Shown one piece after another: positions 1 to 6,445 of a DNA stretch of 8,803 bases (position 1 is its first letter; every line of letters starts with the position of its first letter). The DNA comes from Paenibacillus sp. UBA6285 (GTDB lineage Bacteria; Bacillota; Bacilli; Paenibacillales; Paenibacillaceae). The notes beneath the pieces were generated by a model. That model was not told where the DNA came from and searched no databases. It saw only the letters and a program-made list of their open reading frames with translations. The translations under genes were made by a program, and so were the position numbers. The DNA is taken from the NCBI GenBank assembly GCA_002438345.1, contig DJUJ01000124.1, positions 35,315-44,117 of the forward strand, given 5' to 3'.

Positions 1-348
1 AACATAAATGTCCAGCACATCAGGATGTAGCACAGCATATTCCTTCAATCTGGCTTCAACAGAAGCTGAGGTCTTCTCAGTTGCCTCACTGTTGGTCCCC
101 TCAGCGGTGAACTCAGCGGCAAAATAAGAAATATCATCTATTTTGGATTGAATATTCGAGTTGATGATTTCATTTACTGCCACAACACTTTCGGTAGCAT
201 TGCTCACCAGCTGATCTTCCACTTCATGGCTGGCAGATTGATAGGTTCGCCAGCCGATAATGATACTGGGCAACAGCAGAACTAGTAGGTATGTAAGAAT
301 TAACTTGGTTCGGATAGTCATACCTGCTTTTTTGTTCATTGATGTCAT
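1..348 (-). CDS. Methyl-accepting chemotaxis protein, N-terminal fragment (cut by window edge)
   Basis: Open reading frame of 116 codons running off the left edge, so only the N-terminus is seen. A short basic start (MTSMNKKAGMTIRTK) is followed by one hydrophobic segment at about residues 16-33 (LILTYLLVLLLPSIIIGW). After it comes an extracytoplasmic helical stretch ending in HPDVLDIYV, the type of opening found in dCache sensor domains of Bacillus and Paenibacillus chemoreceptors. Such receptors sense a ligand outside the cell and control CheA in the cytoplasm. The HAMP and signalling domains that would prove this lie outside the window, so a sensor histidine kinase or other Cache-type membrane sensor remains possible. 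The ATG at 348 is chosen because a purine-rich GAGAGAG sits about 4 bases upstream; ATGs at 339 and 321 are alternatives. Confidence 0.72.
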   Translation of the reverse strand, partial: MTSMNKKAGMTIRTKLILTYLLVLLLPSIIIGWRTYQSASHEVEDQLVSNATESVVAVNEIINSNIQSKIDDISYFAAEFTAEGTNSEATEKTSASVEARLKEYAVLHPDVLDIYV

Positions 349-397
349 CACACTCTCTCTCTTCTAGTCTTAAAGAAGGACATATTTACCAGACCTA

Positions 398-434
398 ATA
401 TATAATTATATATCCGCTTTTGGAACCAATTTTC
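398..434 (-). promoter_or_regulatory. Candidate promoter of the chemoreceptor gene, inside an AT-rich palindrome
   Basis: On the minus strand GCGGATAT (417-410) resembles the sigma-D -10 element GCCGATAT, which drives many chemotaxis genes in Bacillus. The matching -35 is poor (GAAA at 434-431, spacer 13). Overlapping it, TATAAT (410-405) is a perfect sigma-A -10 with only a weak -35. A perfect 16-bp palindrome, ATATATAATTATATAT, covers 398-413. The start codon lies about 60 bases downstream. Which sigma factor is used cannot be decided by eye. Confidence 0.32.
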
Positions 435-489
435 CTCCTATCTTTCTTCATTTTTCTCATCATTCTTAAAAATTGTCATATAAACGCAA

Positions 490-518
490 CAAAAAGACCG
501 CTTTAAAGAGAGCGGTCT
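490..518 (-). terminator. Rho-independent terminator of the PerR-like gene
   Basis: A perfect 8-bp stem (AGACCGCT 495-502 paired with AGCGGTCT 511-518) has an 8-base loop. Read on the minus strand it is followed directly by TTTTT (495-491). It lies 59 bases beyond the stop codon of the PerR-like gene and should separate it from the chemoreceptor gene. Confidence 0.85.
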
Positions 519-576
519 ACTCAAATATGCCTAATTAATTATCATTACCGCAGCAAAAGACTCCGGTTCTTTCATC

Positions 577-972
577 CTAGTTCATACTCTTGTTCTTGCA
601 GTTCGGGCAGACGCCTCCGAATACCACATGGGCATGACCAATGGTGTAACCAGTATCCTTGGCCACTGTGTTCATCCAGTCTCGTGGAACTTGGTTCATT
701 ACCTCGTCAACCGCACCGCAAACCTCGCAAATGATATGCTGATGATCATCCATGCGGGCATCATATCTGCTGGCAGCCTCACCAAGCTTAAGCTCACGAA
801 TCATTTGTTTATCTGAAAGATAACGTAGGGAGTTATATACAGTACCGTATGCTAAGCTATGACCTTGTTCTACTAGTCGGTTCATTACTTCCGCAGCAGT
901 GGGATGGTCATGTGAATTAAGGACGATATCGTAAACGGCTTGACGTTGGGAAGTCAAATTTAGGCTTTTCAT
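577..972 (-). CDS. PerR-like Fur-family metalloregulator
   Basis: A 131-residue winged-helix metal-dependent repressor of the Fur superfamily, closest by eye to peroxide regulator PerR. The DNA-binding half carries SQRQAVYDIV and GTVYNSLRYL, the recognition-helix region. The structural zinc site is intact: C82 and C85 (CEVC), C122 and C125 (CPNC). Regulatory-site ligands matching B. subtilis PerR H37, D85, H91 and H93 are present as H23, D71, H77 and H79. The position of PerR D104 is E90, with D89 beside it, as in Fur proteins; an ungapped alignment between the CxxC pairs supports this. The N-terminus is about 14 residues shorter than PerR. The start at 972 is preferred because AGAGG (986-982) stands 9 bases before it; the ATG at 981 abuts that site. 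It could regulate peroxide defence or another metal response. It has its own promoter, a PerR-box-like site and a terminator. Confidence 0.88.
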   Translation of the reverse strand: MKSLNLTSQRQAVYDIVLNSHDHPTAAEVMNRLVEQGHSLAYGTVYNSLRYLSDKQMIRELKLGEAASRYDARMDDHQHIICEVCGAVDEVMNQVPRDWMNTVAKDTGYTIGHAHVVFGGVCPNCKNKSMN

Positions 973-995
973 TACTATCATCCTCTAACTTGTTT

Positions 996-1010
996 TTAGA
1001 TCAAGTATAA
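996..1010 (-). promoter_or_regulatory. PerR-box-like operator over the -10 element
   Basis: The minus-strand 15-mer TTATACTTGATCTAA matches the PerR box TTATAATTATTATAA at 11 of 15 positions and keeps the 7-1-7 layout. It fully covers the -10 hexamer of the regulator's own promoter, so a bound repressor would block RNA polymerase. B. subtilis PerR is known to be autoregulated; autoregulation here is inferred. An overlapping arm pair ACTTG-N9-CAAGT (988-1006) is a second possible symmetry. Confidence 0.5.
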
Positions 1011-1032
1011 ATCGTGAATGTAAGAACGTCAA
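1004..1032 (-). promoter_or_regulatory. Sigma-A promoter of the PerR-like gene
   Basis: On the minus strand TTGACG (1032-1027) and TATACT (1009-1004) are separated by exactly 17 bases, one mismatch each from the housekeeping consensus. The ribosome binding site and start codon follow within about 35 bases. It lies in the short gap after gerAC, so the regulator has its own promoter. Confidence 0.8.
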
Positions 1033-1063
1033 TCCCACTTTTATCCACTCATTACTTTCTCAG

Positions 1064-2161
1064 TTACTTGATCAATCCAGAATATTTAATATCTACGTCA
1101 GCTTTGACCTGAAAATCGAGACCCGCATAGAGCCCCTTCCACACTTCCATTTCTGTATCATTATTTAAATGCCTAGCTCCATAGTGCAGACCCCACCCAA
1201 ATGGATCCAGACCGCTAACTTGAATTTTAGTCAACAACGCTAATACATCTTTTTCTAGTTCTTTTCCTCCAGCTTTCGCAATTTCCTCCAATATACCATG
1301 AGTCACCAAATCCGGGCTGCTACTCTCTTCGAGGATCCCTTTAATCTTAATATGATATCGAATAGTAGCTTTCCCACTCTCCGGATTTAATATTTTATAG
1401 TTCGAGGATGATCTCTCGGTGTAATACTGATACATGACTCCCTCAAAATGGGCTGGTAAATTGGTCCGCAGGTTTGAGCGCGATAACAGATTGTACAGAC
1501 GGGTTTCGTTCGGTGTAAGAACCATCTTGATTTTCTGGCTATTCAGCAGAGCGATTTTGTTAATTACAAACTCATTTTTCCCTTCGGTCTCGATAATAGG
1601 CAAAATCGGATCAATCCCCTGCTCATAAATATTTCTCATCAGTTGAAAGGAATACACACTGGCAATAAAAGGAGACTCCGTTCCCTGACCACTCATAGCC
1701 ACAATAAGAGAGTTCGATGGGATATGCTCCGATTTGGGTCTTACCTGCAGCACTCGAAGCGCATCTGGACGCCCAACTCCAAAATTGAGAATAAGCTGAA
1801 TATCTCTGCGCCGCACCGCCCAATCCATCACATGCTGAATATCCTTGCGCGCAATCCCTTCCCCCAAAACAATCGATTTACAATGTGAATAATCCAGCTC
1901 CTTCGATACCCTAGATTTCATTCTACGAAGCGCTTCCGAGATACTCGGGGACTCTTCGGTTAATATCTGCATCTTCTCATCAATTTTGGTAACATCACCC
2001 TGAGGGATGGCAAGTTTCAAACTAATCTTGAAAGTCCCTTCTTCTTCACCAGGGTCAATACCAATCGCCAGTACGAATATCCGCAAATCAATTTCTTTGA
2101 AGTCGCAGCCGGGAAGGAGTAGCAGTAACACAATTCCTATTGCACTAAGTACTTTTCTCAC
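1064..2161 (-). CDS. gerAC: Spore germination lipoprotein GerAC (germinant receptor C subunit)
   Basis: A 365-residue GerA-family C subunit, a lipoprotein held on the outer face of the spore inner membrane and needed with the A and B subunits for nutrient-triggered germination. A signal peptide with a leucine run ends in the lipobox LPGC, making C19 the predicted lipidated residue. The mature protein opens with EIDLRIFVLAIGID, the usual GerAC start, though the common WD/R residues after the cysteine are replaced by DF. Length is normal to slightly short. The start codon is GTG, overlapping the gerAB stop as GTGA, with a strong AAGGAGG 8 bases upstream, so translation is probably coupled. It is the last gene of the gerAA-AB-AC operon, and no terminator hairpin is visible after it. 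Confidence 0.93.
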   Translation of the reverse strand: MRKVLSAIGIVLLLLLPGCDFKEIDLRIFVLAIGIDPGEEEGTFKISLKLAIPQGDVTKIDEKMQILTEESPSISEALRRMKSRVSKELDYSHCKSIVLGEGIARKDIQHVMDWAVRRRDIQLILNFGVGRPDALRVLQVRPKSEHIPSNSLIVAMSGQGTESPFIASVYSFQLMRNIYEQGIDPILPIIETEGKNEFVINKIALLNSQKIKMVLTPNETRLYNLLSRSNLRTNLPAHFEGVMYQYYTERSSSNYKILNPESGKATIRYHIKIKGILEESSSPDLVTHGILEEIAKAGGKELEKDVLALLTKIQVSGLDPFGWGLHYGARHLNNDTEMEVWKGLYAGLDFQVKADVDIKYSGLIK

Positions 2162-3258
2162 AAACCCTGCCTCCTTACTTTACGATAACAATAAAACAGC
2201 AGAGCGATTAAGAACATTTCACCAAACCAACGGATTTGTAGAAACCAAGCGCCCATCACGTTGAGCTGATATTGATCCATCCAGATTAAGGAGAGAACCA
2301 CTCCGCTGAATAAACACAGGATGATCCACTCTTTCCACTGCTCTGCCCTTGGGGATTGTTTTTTCGCAGATGAGATGGCACTTTTAAACAGTTCTAGCCC
2401 CACATGCCAATGAACGATTGCACTTACCAGAGATAAAGTCATGTAGGCAAAATAAAAAATAAACAGCATCCGTTCAATAATAAAGGATTCAATCCGGATA
2501 CTGTCTGCCGTCGAGAACCACGTATATACATGTCTCTCAATCGCAGCGGTTCCGAAATAACCGATAGGGACCAAAAAGGTCAAGAGAAGTACGAGCAGAC
2601 CTTCCACCCCTAAAATCCAGACATGCTTCAGCTTTAACCCATGAAATACCCGATTAAAGATGGCTAGATTAATATAACCACTGAACGAAAAGGTGGCTGC
2701 CGCAAGGCTCATTAGATCCGGCTTATGCCAGACGTATGTAGTGACCTGCAGAACAGAATCCCAATTAAAATCCGGATTGACCAGCGCCTTTACGATGCCA
2801 TAGAGAATTAACGGTAATGTCACGCAGAGAATGATTTCAAGACCATACAAAAGTGATAGAGAATCAAAGCGACAGCAGATGCAGACCAGGATCAGAAAAC
2901 TAATCACGACAGTATACGGACTTGAATCTGGACTAATATACCGCAGCGTAATATCTACAAAAGAAAGCAATGTAATCCCCCCAGCCACACACCATAAACC
3001 AGCAAAAAACAATAGTAAAGGTTTGACTACCAGCTTAGGCAAAAGAGGATTAAATATTTCCGGAAACCCCTTTCCAGGAAATTTAGCAATCAATACAGTA
3101 AATATATAGACAAATAAAGTACCAATGACCGTTGCAATTAGTATGGAGAACAAAGCACCGTCAAAGCGTCTGTCTATCAGTTCCCTAGGAACAAAATTAA
3201 TGATGTTGATCAAGCTGTTCATCAGAAAAAGACAGTAGAAATAACGGCTTTTGGCCAT
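2158..3258 (-). CDS. gerAB: Spore germination protein GerAB (germinant receptor B subunit, APC-type membrane protein)
   Basis: A 366-residue polytopic membrane protein of the GerAB/endospore germination permease family within the APC superfamily. Related B subunits hold the germinant-binding pocket. About ten hydrophobic segments can be seen, including roughly 36-56, 80-100, 115-130, 138-160, 213-233, 262-285, 310-328 and 338-357. The family motif FPGK followed by EI is present at 60-68. The basic C-terminus (YRKVRRQGL) is cytoplasmic by the positive-inside rule. The ATG at 3258 is chosen because it overlaps the gerAA stop as TGATG; a TTG one codon earlier (3261) is an alternative. Only a modest GGGG-type binding site precedes it, consistent with coupling to gerAA translation. 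Which germinant it recognises cannot be told. Confidence 0.93.
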   Translation of the reverse strand: MAKSRYFYCLFLMNSLINIINFVPRELIDRRFDGALFSILIATVIGTLFVYIFTVLIAKFPGKGFPEIFNPLLPKLVVKPLLLFFAGLWCVAGGITLLSFVDITLRYISPDSSPYTVVISFLILVCICCRFDSLSLLYGLEIILCVTLPLILYGIVKALVNPDFNWDSVLQVTTYVWHKPDLMSLAAATFSFSGYINLAIFNRVFHGLKLKHVWILGVEGLLVLLLTFLVPIGYFGTAAIERHVYTWFSTADSIRIESFIIERMLFIFYFAYMTLSLVSAIVHWHVGLELFKSAISSAKKQSPRAEQWKEWIILCLFSGVVLSLIWMDQYQLNVMGAWFLQIRWFGEMFLIALLFYCYRKVRRQGL

Positions 3259-4616
3259 CAATGTTCCCCGCCCTTCTTCTTACCAAGGTTGTCAAGATAA
3301 AACAATCTGAAATAAGGTTGTCCAAAGCTACGCTGCTTGCATAAATACATCGCGAATCCCACGACACAGACCACTACACCAACCATTCCTAGAACAGCGG
3401 CAGCTATAAGAAAAATGTACTTCAGCACGCGTATCGACAAGCTCATCATATTCAGCGGGATCAGAAAATTGGATATCGCAACGGCAGAGACCAAAATAAT
3501 CATAATATTACCTACTAGCCCTGCCGCCGTCGCTGCTTGACCCAAGATTAGGCCTCCTACGGTCGTAGCCGTTGGGCCAATCGCCTTAGGGAGCCGTAAA
3601 CTCGCCTCTGTCAGAAATTCCATCATCATAAGCATTAAGAGCACTTCCACAACAGATGGATAAGGCACGGTCGCACGACTACCCGAAATGAGCAGTGCAA
3701 CCTGCACACGAATAATCTCTGGGTTATAAGAGGTAAGTGTTACATAGACCGCAGGCAGCCACAACGTCATGCACACACCGATAATTCGGAGTAGCTTTAA
3801 GAAACGGCCCACGATAGGAAATTGGATTTTATCATCCATGGATGTAAAGAAATCATTAAATATAGAAGGCAACACTATCGCATATCCCGTTGTATCCAGC
3901 AATATTGCTACTTTTCCTTCAGACAAATTAAACACGACTCTATCTGGCCTTTCGGTCACAATGGACTTGGGCAATATTCTCAGACTGTCACTGCTTATAA
4001 ATTTTTCAAGTTCTCCCGTAGCCTGCAATACATCAACCTTTAGTGTATTCATCTTCTCCCTTAGTTCCGCTAATACGTTATGATCAACACGACTAATGTC
4101 GTATAGAATTGCCACCTTTGTTTTGGAGATATCGCCGATGACCATGGTTTCCATTTTGAGATTAGTGGATTGATAGCGTCGACGAATCATGTTCAGATTA
4201 AGCGCAAGATCCTCCGTTAGTGCATCTGAAGGTCCCTGTGAAATGCTTTCTGCAGACGTTTCACTAACACCGCTGCTCTCCGTACTCATAGCATCGAATA
4301 AACAGATCACATCATTTATGCCCAGAAGAACATAGCCGCTAAGCAAAAGCTCGATCGCTATTTCCTTCGTTGTCGCCTCTTCACTGCCCGGATACGTCAA
4401 AATGTAATCCCGGTAAGCGTTGATATTTTCCATCTCATAGAAGGGTGTAATTACATGGCGACTGAGGGTCTTCGAATCTGTAACACTTTTAATATAAAGC
4501 AGGTTGATCTGCCCAAAAGGTGCGACGAGTGTCTTATCAATTAAATCGGCAAACCCATTCAACTGATCCTTGATCCATTCCAGAGAAACATTGTGCTTAT
4601 CTTGTTGAACTGACAT
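3258..4616 (-). CDS. gerAA: Spore germination protein GerAA (germinant receptor A subunit)
   Basis: A 452-residue GerA-family A subunit, an integral component of the nutrient receptor in the spore inner membrane. The N-terminal soluble part runs to about residue 270 and contains the family region around 127-148 (SQGPSDALTEDLALN then IRRRY) and SKTKVAILY at 164-172. The usual basic RGP at this site is QGP here. The C-terminal half is membrane-embedded with segments near 272-295, 320-340, 350-367, 370-389 and 398-425. It includes the conserved TEASLRLPKAIGPTATTVGG stretch. The tail after FGQPY is short and lacks the longer cytoplasmic extension of many GerAA proteins, so the total falls below the usual 480-530. 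AGGAGGG lies 7 bases before the ATG. First gene of the operon, behind a sigma-G-like promoter. Confidence 0.94.
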   Translation of the reverse strand: MSVQQDKHNVSLEWIKDQLNGFADLIDKTLVAPFGQINLLYIKSVTDSKTLSRHVITPFYEMENINAYRDYILTYPGSEEATTKEIAIELLLSGYVLLGINDVICLFDAMSTESSGVSETSAESISQGPSDALTEDLALNLNMIRRRYQSTNLKMETMVIGDISKTKVAILYDISRVDHNVLAELREKMNTLKVDVLQATGELEKFISSDSLRILPKSIVTERPDRVVFNLSEGKVAILLDTTGYAIVLPSIFNDFFTSMDDKIQFPIVGRFLKLLRIIGVCMTLWLPAVYVTLTSYNPEIIRVQVALLISGSRATVPYPSVVEVLLMLMMMEFLTEASLRLPKAIGPTATTVGGLILGQAATAAGLVGNIMIILVSAVAISNFLIPLNMMSLSIRVLKYIFLIAAAVLGMVGVVVCVVGFAMYLCKQRSFGQPYFRLFYLDNLGKKKGGEH

Positions 4617-4659
4617 GGATCATCCCTCCTATTTATCCTGTGCTTCCCGGATGCCACCT

Positions 4660-4690
4660 TATTTTGGCACTGTTTCTCTAATTTCATGCA
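4660..4690 (-). promoter_or_regulatory. Sigma-G-like forespore promoter of the gerA operon
   Basis: On the minus strand TGCATG (4690-4685) and CAAAATA (4666-4660) are 18 bases apart. Against the sigma-G pattern TGMATA-N18-CATAMTA these match 5 of 6 and 6 of 7 positions. The predicted start of transcription leaves a leader of about 35 bases before gerAA. B. subtilis gerA is known to be transcribed by sigma-G, which supports the reading. A dyad TGCCA-N8-TGGCA (4652-4669) overlaps the -10 element. Confidence 0.55.
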
Positions 4691-4772
4691 CTACACTTGT
4701 GAATACGGAGTTTCTTTTAACGGGACTGTGGTAATAAATGAGATGAGGATTGTACAGATGGAGGGATAATAG

Positions 4773-6320
4773 ATGGATCCACACCGAAAAATAACGCAAG
4801 GTCTCCCGCAGTTTCCGGAATCATTTTGGAGAGGCACCACGGATTTACCGGCTTTTCCAAAGCTGACTGAAGATATTTCTACAGATGTCGCAGTGGTGGG
4901 CGGCGGTATTACAGGAATCACTACAGCCTATCTGCTAAGTAAAGCAGGATTCAAAGTCACGCTATTGGAGGCAGGGGAAATTCTCAGCGGGACTACGGGT
5001 TTTACAAGTGCCAAAATCTCCGCTCAGCATGGTCTAATCTATCACCATTTGATCAAGCATTTCGGGGAAGAGAATGCCCGGCTCTATTATCAATCGAACA
5101 ATGAGGCAATGGACTGGATCCTAAATACGGCTGAAGAACTTGAAGTGTCTTGCGGCATGAAACGTGAGGAGGCCTATCTGTATGCGGATGCTGAAGATCA
5201 TAAAACGCTTAAACAGCTGGAGGAAGAGTATAAAGCCTATGAACAATTGGGTCTGCCCGGGGAATGGCTGGATAACGTCTCTATCCCTCTGATGGCGAGT
5301 GGTGCTATTAAATTACCAGGGCAAGCCCGCTTTCACCCACTGCAATATTTGAAGGCCTTGTTGAAGTTTATTGTGGAAAAGGGCGGCGTGTTCTATGAAC
5401 ATACGATGATGGCGAACAAGGTGGAGAAGAACGATAAGCTTACGCTTTTTACGGAAAAGAACGACTATCGGATCACCTGTCGTTACGCCGTGTCGGCTTC
5501 ACATTTCCCCTTCTACGATGGAGGTGCGCTATATTTCTCGCGACTTCATGCTGAACGTTCCTACTGTCTGGCGATCCAGCCTGAAACGGAGTTTGAGGGC
5601 GGGATGTATTTAAGCGCGAGTGAACCCACCCGTTCTCTGCGTGCGGTTGAATGGGAAGGCCGTAATCTGGTTATCGTCGGGGGCGAGAATCATAAGACAG
5701 GCCAAGGCATCTGCACGATAGGTCATTATGAGAATCTGGAATTATTTTCAGGACACTTGCTCGGCATCAAATCGATCCCTTATCGCTGGTCAGCACAGGA
5801 TTTAATTACCCTCGACAGGGTCCCCTACATCGGCAGGATTTCGGGCAACGAAGAGATTTATATCGCCACCGGATTCGGAAAATGGGGCATGACAAGCGGT
5901 ACCTTGTCCGCTCAAATCATCTCGGATCAGATTCAGCGCAAAGATAATCCATATACGGAGTTGTACGATCCATCCCGATTTAAAGTAGGCACCAGCATAA
6001 AAAGTTTCATCGTTCAAAATGCCAATGTGGCGAAAGAGCTTGTAGCGGGCAAAGTTGAAATCGTCCACAAAAAGACAAGTGATTTAAAAGCAGACGAAGG
6101 GGCTGTTGTCTTCCATGACGGCAAACGAGTTGGCGCCTACAAAGATCCAGAAGGTACGCTACATCTGGTGGACAGAACCTGTAGTCATATGGGCTGTGAA
6201 TGCGAATGGAACGATGGCGACCGTTCTTGGGATTGTCCTTGCCATGGCTCTCGCTACTCCTATGATGGAGAAGTATTAGAGGGGCCCGCCTCGGTACCAC
6301 TGACGAAGATATATGAATGA
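4773..6320 (+). CDS. yhfW: YhfW-like FAD-dependent oxidoreductase with C-terminal Rieske [2Fe-2S] domain
   Basis: A 515-residue cytoplasmic fusion, close to the roughly 510 residues of B. subtilis YhfW. Residues 37-66 form a Rossmann FAD-binding fold of the D-amino-acid-oxidase (DAO) type, with GGGITG at 43-48 and the ribose-binding acid E66. A second nucleotide-contact region, ATGFGKWGMTSG, lies in the later part of the DAO domain. The C-terminal segment is a Rieske domain with complete boxes: C470-x-H472 in CSHMGC and C488-x-x-H491 in CPCHGS. C475 and C490 are placed for the usual disulfide. The FAD part should oxidise an amine or similar substrate and pass electrons to the cluster, but no substrate is known for this family. 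GGAGGG lies 7 bases before the ATG. It diverges from the ger operon. No convincing promoter or terminator was found. Confidence 0.9.
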   Translation: MDPHRKITQGLPQFPESFWRGTTDLPAFPKLTEDISTDVAVVGGGITGITTAYLLSKAGFKVTLLEAGEILSGTTGFTSAKISAQHGLIYHHLIKHFGEENARLYYQSNNEAMDWILNTAEELEVSCGMKREEAYLYADAEDHKTLKQLEEEYKAYEQLGLPGEWLDNVSIPLMASGAIKLPGQARFHPLQYLKALLKFIVEKGGVFYEHTMMANKVEKNDKLTLFTEKNDYRITCRYAVSASHFPFYDGGALYFSRLHAERSYCLAIQPETEFEGGMYLSASEPTRSLRAVEWEGRNLVIVGGENHKTGQGICTIGHYENLELFSGHLLGIKSIPYRWSAQDLITLDRVPYIGRISGNEEIYIATGFGKWGMTSGTLSAQIISDQIQRKDNPYTELYDPSRFKVGTSIKSFIVQNANVAKELVAGKVEIVHKKTSDLKADEGAVVFHDGKRVGAYKDPEGTLHLVDRTCSHMGCECEWNDGDRSWDCPCHGSRYSYDGEVLEGPASVPLTKIYE

Positions 6321-6354
6321 GTTTTTCATGAAAATCTGCAAACCGTTTTCTTAG

Positions 6355-6372
6355 GGGCGATTGTAATTGCCC
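6355..6372. promoter_or_regulatory. Imperfect palindrome over the yoxD -35 region
   Basis: GGGCGATTGTAATTGCCC is a near-symmetric 18-bp dyad (7 of 9 positions per arm) that covers the TTGTAA proposed as the -35 box. It has no T-run after it, so it is more likely an operator than a terminator. No protein can be assigned. Confidence 0.35.
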
Positions 6373-6391
6373 TATAGCATTCAGGTATAAT
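6361..6391 (+). promoter_or_regulatory. Sigma-A promoter of yoxD
   Basis: A perfect -10 TATAAT stands at 6386-6391. The best -35 is TTGTAA at 6361-6366 with a long 19-base spacer, so the promoter may be weak or need an activator. Transcription would begin near 6398, leaving a leader of about 48 bases. Confidence 0.55.
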
Positions 6392-6400
6392 AGACGTGAA

Positions 6401-6416
6401 TGAAGCATTAGCTTCA
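6401..6416 (+). other. Stem-loop at the 5' end of the yoxD leader
   Basis: TGAAGC-ATTA-GCTTCA forms a perfect 6-bp stem with a 4-base loop. It would begin only about 3 bases after the predicted transcription start and end 9 bases before the AAGGGAG binding site. Such 5'-terminal hairpins are known to protect mRNA in Bacillus; that role here is inferred. Confidence 0.4.
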
Positions 6417-6445
6417 AAAATGTTTAAGGGAGAGTGACGATAGAG

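Noticed and set aside
531..549. Fur-box-like string containing ATTATCATTA (about 13 of 19 matches to the Fur consensus)
   Set aside because: It lies between the regulator's stop codon and its terminator, away from any promoter, in very AT-rich DNA; the left half of the box does not match.
4700..4705. Perfect sigma-G -35 TGAATA on the plus strand upstream of yhfW
   Set aside because: No CATAMTA-like -10 at 17-18 bases downstream, so there is no reason to call a forespore promoter for yhfW.
4710..4734. Sigma-B-like pair GTTTCT-N13-TGGTAA upstream of yhfW
   Set aside because: Only 4 of 6 matches in each element; not better than expected by chance in this spacer.
6320..6360. TTTTCATGAAAA inverted repeat after yhfW as a terminator
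   Set aside because: The stem is AT-only and has no U-tract placed after it; read-through into yoxD cannot be excluded.
6434..6445. GTG start extending yoxD by four residues
   Set aside because: It sits one base after the AAGGGAG site, too close for initiation, and the family N-terminus aligns with the ATG at 6446.
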